Assembly (NCBI GenBank): GCA_031216915.1
Contig: CM062293.1
Span: forward strand, 147,568,285-147,632,284
Reading direction: 5' to 3'
Length of the DNA: 64,000 nt
Source: Pictodentalium vernedei
Lineage: Eukaryota; Mollusca; Scaphopoda; Dentaliida; Dentaliidae
Shown one piece after another: positions 59,085 to 64,000 of this stretch (positions within the stretch are counted from its first letter, which is position 1; each line of letters opens with the position of its first letter). Both the position numbers and the translations under genes were made by a program. The notes under the pieces were generated by a model. The model did no database searches and had not been told where the DNA came from. It worked only from the letters and a program-made list of their open reading frames with translations.

Positions 59085-60838
59085 TATGTTATACTTGGCA
59101 GACCCACCATTTCCCAAATAGTTTTCCCCACGAAAACCTTATTGAAACTGTTTCTCCCAAAAAGTTTCATTTGGTTAAGGATTCGCTTCCCCTTCAGAAT
59201 CAATTTATTTGTGTGGTTTCGGTAGATGCCTCTTCCTGTGCTGTTTATATTTACCCCCAGGTACTCATAGTCACTAGTCTCTTCTACACTAAGAAGTCTA
59301 CTGCTACCTTCCGGAATGCAGAACTCCCCCACTCTCCACTTTCGAGTGGGGTCCACTTTGCGGCCCACGGGTATAACTTTGCCCTTGCTTTCATCAAATT
59401 TGAGTCTCCATTTGCTCCCATATTTCCCAACAATTCCCAGCATCTTCGCTTTCTGACACTAGCACCATATCGTCTGCAAAAAATAGCCCTGGGATCTTCA
59501 AGTCACCAACTGCAACCCCCTCATCACTATGCAGGAGTTCATCTCCTAAACCTTTGATGTACAATGCAAAAAGAATTGGTGATAGGATACACCCCTGTTT
59601 TAGGCCTATCTCCAGAGGCACACGTTTTGTTGTAATGTTTCCCAGGCTAAGTTCACTCTGTACATCTTTATATAATGCTTTCATAATCCCAACAAACTCG
59701 CCCCCCAAGCCCAGAGCCTCCAGCTTGCACCACATACCCTCCCTCCATACTCTATCATATGCCTTTTTAACATCCAAAAAGGCCATGAACATCTTTTTCT
59801 TTTAAAAATTGCTTTCGCGGATTCTATCATTTGGGAAATTGGGATAGCGTGAAAAGATGGTCAGTGACTCTCCTTCCCTTCCTGAAGCCATTCTGAATTT
59901 CTCCCAGACTTTTCCAATGTTGCTGCTGATTGAGATCCCTCGATAGTTATCTAAGACGTCTTTTTCCCCCTTTTTGTGAATAAATATCACTTTACTTTTC
60001 CTCCACTCCTTTGGAACCTCTTGTTTTTCTATGGCTAAATAGTATAGGGCAGTTAGGCTTTCCAAGAGTTCCTCTCCCCCTTTTTTGATAAACTCGTTAG
60101 GAATTTCGTCTACCCCTCCCGCTTTTCCATTCCTTAATTTCGAGATCACCCTTCACACCTCCTCAGTTTTGATTTCGCTGCACACAAAGTTCGATAGATT
60201 TTCGACGTGGTTTGGACACTCTGGTGGGTTCCCCATGCCCCATCGCTTATCATTTACCTTTTCCCAGTGCTTGACTAGTTCTAATGCGCTTTGATCTCGC
60301 TCTTCTGTAACTCTGCCATCTACTTTAATGCTCTGTGGGTTATTCCCTTTGTTACGTTTGTTCACCCATTTCCAAAATACGCTCGAACTCGACCCCCCTG
60401 TCGTTCTTATCGTCCTAATAAGACTGCTATTTCGCACTCTCCGGTTGTCGTCTTTAATCTTGTTTACTTTATTTCATGCTTGTTGGTATTCTTCCTTTGC
60501 TACCATGGCCTCATTGCTTTCCACCCCCTTAAGTTTTCTACTTCTCCTGTATGCAGCACATTAAGCTTTTCTAACCTTTATGGCCCTTTTCAGTTCTTCG
60601 TTCACTCTGTACCCAAGTTCCCATGTTGGCACCCTAATCTTTCCTACACTTTCCTTCCCTGCCTCCACTAGGCTCGCAACTATGGCGTTGGCCATCTTCT
60701 GGTCACTGCCCCCCTTGTGTACGGCTGCAAGCTTTGGTTTCAGTTTTTCTTCGAACTTCGCCCAGTCGGCATCCTTTTTGAGTTCCCAAACCTCCTTGAA
60801 GCTTCCTTTGCTTTTCTCTGGGTTAGGGAACTTAGTGC

Positions 60839-62220
60839 ATTTCAGGCAAATTTCTTAAAAAATCTTCTTCTCCAGATCCAGCAGGCAGAATCTTTTGATA
60901 TTTGGTATGCAACATTGTGGGGTGGATCTGATTCAAGTTTGTTCAAATCGGCCCCCTGGATTCACATTTGGGCTCAGTATTGAAGCCCAAATTCGAACTT
61001 AGTGCATTTCAGGCAAATTTCTTAAAAAATCTTCTTCTCCAGATCCAGCAGGCAGAATCTTTTGATATTTGGTATGCAACATTGTGGGGTGGATCTGATT
61101 GAAGTTTGTTCAAATTGGCCCCCTGGGTTCTTATTTGGGCTCAGTATAAGAGCCCAAATTCGAACTTAGTGCATTTCAGGCAAATGTCTTTAAAAATCTT
61201 CTTCTCAAGATCCAGCAGGCAGAATCTTTTGATATTGGGCATGCAGCATGCTTAGGGGGGTGAGATTCAAGTTTGTTCAAGCCAAGTCCCTGGGTTCATA
61301 TTTGGGCTCACTGTGGTAGCCCGAATTATAACTTAGTTCAAAATGAGGAATTTTCTTTAAAAATCTTCTTCTTCAGATCCAGCAGTCAGAATGTTTTGAT
61401 ATTTGGTATGCAGCATCTTTAGGGGGGTGAGATTCAAGTTTGTTCAAACCATGTCCCTAGGTCCATATTTGGGCTCAATGTGGGAGCCTGAATGATAACT
61501 TAGTTCAAAATGAGGAATTTTCTTTAAAAATCTTCTTCTTCAGATCCAGCAGTCGGAATGTTTTGATATGTGGTGTGTAGCATCCTTAGGGAGGGTGAGA
61601 TTCAAGTTTGTTAACCCTTTACCTAACGTAACGGCCAAAACCGGCCAGCGCTATTCTCAAAAATCGCCAATTAATTTTCATTTTTTGTCTCAAAAACATA
61701 GGTTATGACCCCTCGTTGGAACGAGCTCTTCGAGCTCGTTCCAACGATGGGTCATAACCTATGTTTTTGAGACAAAAAATGGAAAAAATTAGTTATTCAA
61801 GAATTATTTTTGCAAGTGTCGTCTGCTTTTCATGCTAGGTAAAGGGTTAAAGCCAAGTCCCTGGGTCCATTTTTGGGCTCCCTGTGGGAGGCCGAATTAT
61901 AACTTAGTCAATATGAGGAATTTTTCTTTAAAAGTCTTCTTCAGATTCAGCAGTCAGAATGTTTTGATATTTGGCATGCAGCATCCTTAGGGGGTGAGAT
62001 TCAAGTTTGTTCAAGCCAAGTCCCTGGGTTCATATTTGGGCTCACTGTGGGAGCCCGAATGATAACTTAGTTCAAAATGAGGAATTTTCTTTAAAAATCT
62101 TCTTCAGATCCAGCAGATGAATGCTTTTGATATTTGGTATGCAGCATCCTCAGAGGGGGGTAAGATTCAAGTTTGTTCAAGCCATGTCCCTAGTTCCATA
62201 AAATTTGTCTCTCATGACTT
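60839..62220. repeat. ~165 bp minisatellite in the Helentron-like element
   Basis: About seven units with aaatcttcttctccagatcc, gaatcttttgatatttggta and attcaagtttgttcaa. Starts lie near 60857, 61025, 61193, 61363, 61530, 61930 and 62095. One further partial unit lies at 58000-58028, on the far side of LINE copy C. Confidence 0.9.
61611..61850. mobile_element. piggyBac-like palindromic MITE with TTAA duplication
   Basis: TTAA (61611-61614), then ccctttaccta...; right end ...taggtaaaggg, then TTAA (61847-61850). The centre is a near-perfect palindrome with ~48-bp arms around gagctcttcgagctc. TTAA target sites and CCC/GGG outer bases are typical of piggyBac elements. It interrupts one unit of the ~165 bp minisatellite. 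Decayed relatives are in 33.6-35.1 kb. Confidence 0.85.
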
Positions 62221-62582
62221 CATTCCTTTGTAGTGTTGATGAACCATGTCTAACTGAATGTGACCCCAAATACTTCTTTGAACCACTTTGTTTGAACCAC
62301 TTTGCCCGGTGAGCGATTTAGGCCCCTTGGGGCCTCTTGTTTGTACTACCTCTTCACTCTCGGCTATTAAAACCATCTCATCAGCAAAGAATAACCCTGG
62401 GATTTTTGTCTCTCCAACTTTAGCCTCCTCTGTGCCTGCAGTCAACTCTTCTTGAATCTTCTAAGTCTTCTATGTACAAGGCAAACAGAATCGGTGACAA
62501 GATAACCCCTCCTTAAGACCTACCTCCATTGAAACCCTTTTATGATGTTTCTCAGGTTGAATACTCTCTGTACATCTCTTTA

Positions 62583-62979
62583 TTACATGCCTGTTCTCTG
62601 TAATCTCCATCTACAGCAACACTAGACCATGCAGAAAATGAAAATCTGTTCCACACACATGTGCTGAATGGAAATCGTTGACAGACTATTTTTAAATAGA
62701 AGTGGAATTTCACTGGAATTTTCTACAAAACATGCACTGCAATTTCAATTTGAACCTCTAGCGATAGCTGAAAATAGTAACACGGATTCCCCTCGCAAAT
62801 TTGGTTGACGATAAAATGTGTTATTTTTGTTATAGTTCATCCACTGAGTTCCAAGTGTTCTGTGTTCTATGTGCCTACTGGCACATAGAACATATTGGAA
62901 CTCAGGGGACAAGTTGTCAAATGAATTGCTGAGTGCCCTTCTAATAACTGCTTTTATAGATGTGAAGGCATGTAATAAA
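62583..62979. mobile_element. Possible MITE, ~14-bp inverted ends
   Basis: tttattacatgcct (62581-62594) and aggcatgtaataaa (62966-62979) are inverted copies bounding a ~400 bp insertion in LINE copy B. It contains the hairpin at 62843-62905. Boundaries are uncertain because the right end touches another hairpin element. Confidence 0.45.
62843..62905. repeat. Hairpin element, copy 2
   Basis: ctgagttccaagtg ... tgttctatgtgcc tact ggcacatagaaca ... ttggaactcag; relative of 41430-41512. Confidence 0.75.
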
Positions 62980-63148
62980 CACAGAATGACACACATGTGT
63001 GAATGGGTTAATTGATATGGCACTTGTATGGCACTTGTGCCATTGCGGAAGGATAAAACTCATGGCATGTGGCCTCTCGTTCTGTTCTTCCGCGCAGGCA
63101 CTTGTGCCACATGCATTAACCCATTCACATGCGTGTGTCGTTCTGTGT
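62979..63148. mobile_element. Small inverted-repeat element
   Basis: Arms of ~34 bp: acacagaatgacacacatgt continuing to gaatgggttaat, and the inverse attaacccattcacatg continuing to cgttctgtgt. The loop contains repeated gcacttgtgcca. It interrupts LINE copy B; no target duplication could be fixed. Confidence 0.6.
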
Positions 63149-63250
63149 ATGTACTGTTTTCAGGGTACCCACAAAACTTCCAACAGATATGAGGCCCTCC
63201 AGTTTCTGCCACATCCCCTCCCTCCACACTCTCTCATATTCTATACAATT

Positions 63251-63708
63251 ATATATACATCTATCGCAATGTATGCCAGTGTGCATAAAAAACTTATGAA
63301 AATTTATATACACAGTGGAACCCTGTTAATTGAATAGCCACTTTGCCAGTGAAAATTATTCAGTTAATAGGAGTGTTCAAATAACAGGGACGTGATCACT
63401 TTCCTGTATTCTAGAGATAAACTGAGCATTTTTTTTCTATTATATCCTGTTTGACAGAGCTGATGGAGGTCTGTCAAATAAGATATAATAGATTAAATGC
63501 CTGTATTGGATGTACTGAGGCCAAAGGGTATACAAAAGGGGAATTTTGTGATTGTCAGGGTAATTTCTCGATATATTGCAAGATTTTTTATTCAATTAAC
63601 TGGAGTACACTCTATAACCTATATACAGTTAACAGGTCAAATTTGTACTAAAGATATGGGAAATGGTTTTGTGTTTGGAAGTTATATTCAATTAACAGGG
63701 ATATACTA
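63251..63708. other. No gene seen; hairpin and ttcaattaaca repeats
   Basis: It contains a hairpin (about 63438-63492, ctattatatcctgtttgaca and its complement) and several copies of a ttcaattaac(t/a)gg motif near 63315, 63592, 63627 and 63688. Probably decayed MITE sequence; no coding signal. Confidence 0.5.
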
Positions 63709-63775
63709 TTAACTGGTAGGGTGCTGGAAGCTCATATTTGGGCTTCATTCTGAAGTGCCATTTAAAGGCTTCGTA
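63709..63775 (+). mobile_element. TTAA-MITE left end fragment
   Basis: ttaactggtagggtgctgga and the following 45 bp match the start of the MITE at 56431-56680, then give way to SINE sequence. Confidence 0.6.
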
Positions 63776-63779
63776 TATA

Positions 63780-64000
63780 TATGTTCCGAGTTCGATCCCC
63801 ATCTTGGATGACCCGCGTCGTGTCCTTGGGTAAGGCACTTTATCCTGGTTGCCCATGTGGGGGCACTATGACGCTATGTACTAAGCCGTGCTGCACGTCG
63901 ATGGTGCACATGTCTTCAACCGCTGTAAACCCTGTTTGAGCAGAGCTTGAACAGAGTTAGAATATTGGGGAGCAGACTGTTGCTTGTCAATGCTCGGTGG
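63780..64000 (+). mobile_element. SINE, 5'-truncated, runs off the window
   Basis: Same family as 58141-58515: B box gagttcgatcccc (63790-63802), core tgtccttgggtaaggcactt, tgcacgtcgatggtgcacat, and the segment before the 3' end. The A box is missing; the 3' end is beyond the window. Confidence 0.85.

Larger units (their letters stand above)
58030..60838 (-). pseudogene. LINE copy C, nested in the Helentron-like element
   Basis: Minus-strand copy of the 50460-52928 family, extending further 5'. Motifs from the 5' side: VGKIRVPTWELGYRVNEELK (about 60630); FWKWVNKRNKG; GKAGGVDEIPNEFIKKG; WRKSKVIFIHKKGEKD; LDNYRGISISSNIGKV; AFLDVKKAYDRVWREGMWCK; IGLKQGCILSPILFALYIKG; GLFFADDMVLVS; GRNSFNKVFVGKTIWEMVG; ITGSSNAAALEAIRGELGWM; and the zinc-knuckle CQMC at the 3' end (about 58060), where it is cut at LEHFL. 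A deletion removes the segment just before motif A (near 59800-59900), and there are several frameshifts. Two SINEs interrupt it. Confidence 0.87.
57778..62342 (+). mobile_element. Helentron-like non-autonomous element 3 (4.57 kb with nested insertions)
   Basis: 5' end agctcaccg (57778-57786). Near the 3' end the inverted partner is cggtgagcg (62307-62315), followed by a perfect hairpin aggccccttggggcct (62320-62335) and cttgttt. Inside is a ~165 bp minisatellite. Removal joins LINE copy B in frame between the codons after the FADD box and the LELNEN block, with no duplicated bases. The architecture is that of the elements at 21289 and 29965, though the end sequences differ. It is enlarged by a nested LINE, two SINEs and a MITE. 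Confidence 0.7.
62343..63250 (-). pseudogene. LINE copy B, 5' part
   Basis: Two blocks on the minus strand. 63250-63135 gives RVWREGMWQKLEGL (motif A region). 62590-62343 gives KRVSMEVGL, SPILFALYIEDL and GLFFADEMVLIAESEE, where the catalytic FADD box has become FADE. Between them about 545 bp of small MITE-like sequence is inserted. The frame continues into 57777 once the Helentron-like element is removed. Confidence 0.8.

Overview
The window is eukaryotic repeat DNA, most likely from an invertebrate animal. It carries L2-type and other non-LTR retrotransposons, a Ty3/Gypsy-like LTR retroelement remnant, tRNA-derived SINEs with clean target-site duplications, TTAA-flanked MITEs, Helentron-like elements, long (ATTC)n and heptamer arrays and many poly-C/poly-G runs. 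A marine invertebrate is a guess from the repeat style; the species cannot be read from the sequence. I find no convincing host protein gene, rRNA gene or functional tRNA gene.

Layout. 1-17240: three head-to-tail, almost identical copies of a ~5.79 kb unit, non-coding as far as I can see, the third cut short. 17277-25285: a diverged ~335 bp satellite in ~2.29 kb higher-order repeats, split by a 3.3 kb Helentron-like element (21289-24590) that itself holds about 20 copies of a ~145 bp monomer. 25286-28904: dispersed repeats, a 7-bp-unit array, a (GAAT)n array and a decayed ORF1-like coiled-coil fragment. 28905-31864 and 39612 onward: a decayed LINE with a ~150 bp repeat tail. It is interrupted by a second Helentron-like element (29965-30927), and its tail repeats by a 7.75 kb element with ~650-750 bp inverted termini (31865-39611). 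That large element contains another foldback element, (ATTC)n arrays and a nearly intact CR1-group LINE. 39996-45406: microsatellites, a 2.19 kb foldback element with heptamer arrays in its arms, and a 645 bp near-perfect palindrome with a 9-bp target duplication. 46725-55903 (minus): a Gypsy-like gag-protease region split by two LINEs lying back to back, an L2 on minus and a 5'-truncated LINE on plus. 56985-63250 (minus): another copy of that second LINE, split by a 4.57 kb Helentron-like element, which contains yet another copy of the same LINE, which in turn carries two SINE insertions; a piggyBac-like MITE sits in the same host element. The window ends in a partial SINE.

The strongest results come from using nested coding sequence as an insertion ruler. 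Three elements with short inverted subterminal motifs, a 3' hairpin and internal tandem repeats sit in their targets with no target-site duplication; two of them restore a LINE reading frame exactly when removed, and all three fit insertion between two T residues, as reported for Helentrons. The second notable object is the 7.75 kb long-inverted-repeat element, whose termini carry ETS, CRE, E-box, NRF1 and YY1-type motifs. Nothing here forms an operon or pathway; the interactions are insertions of one mobile element into another.
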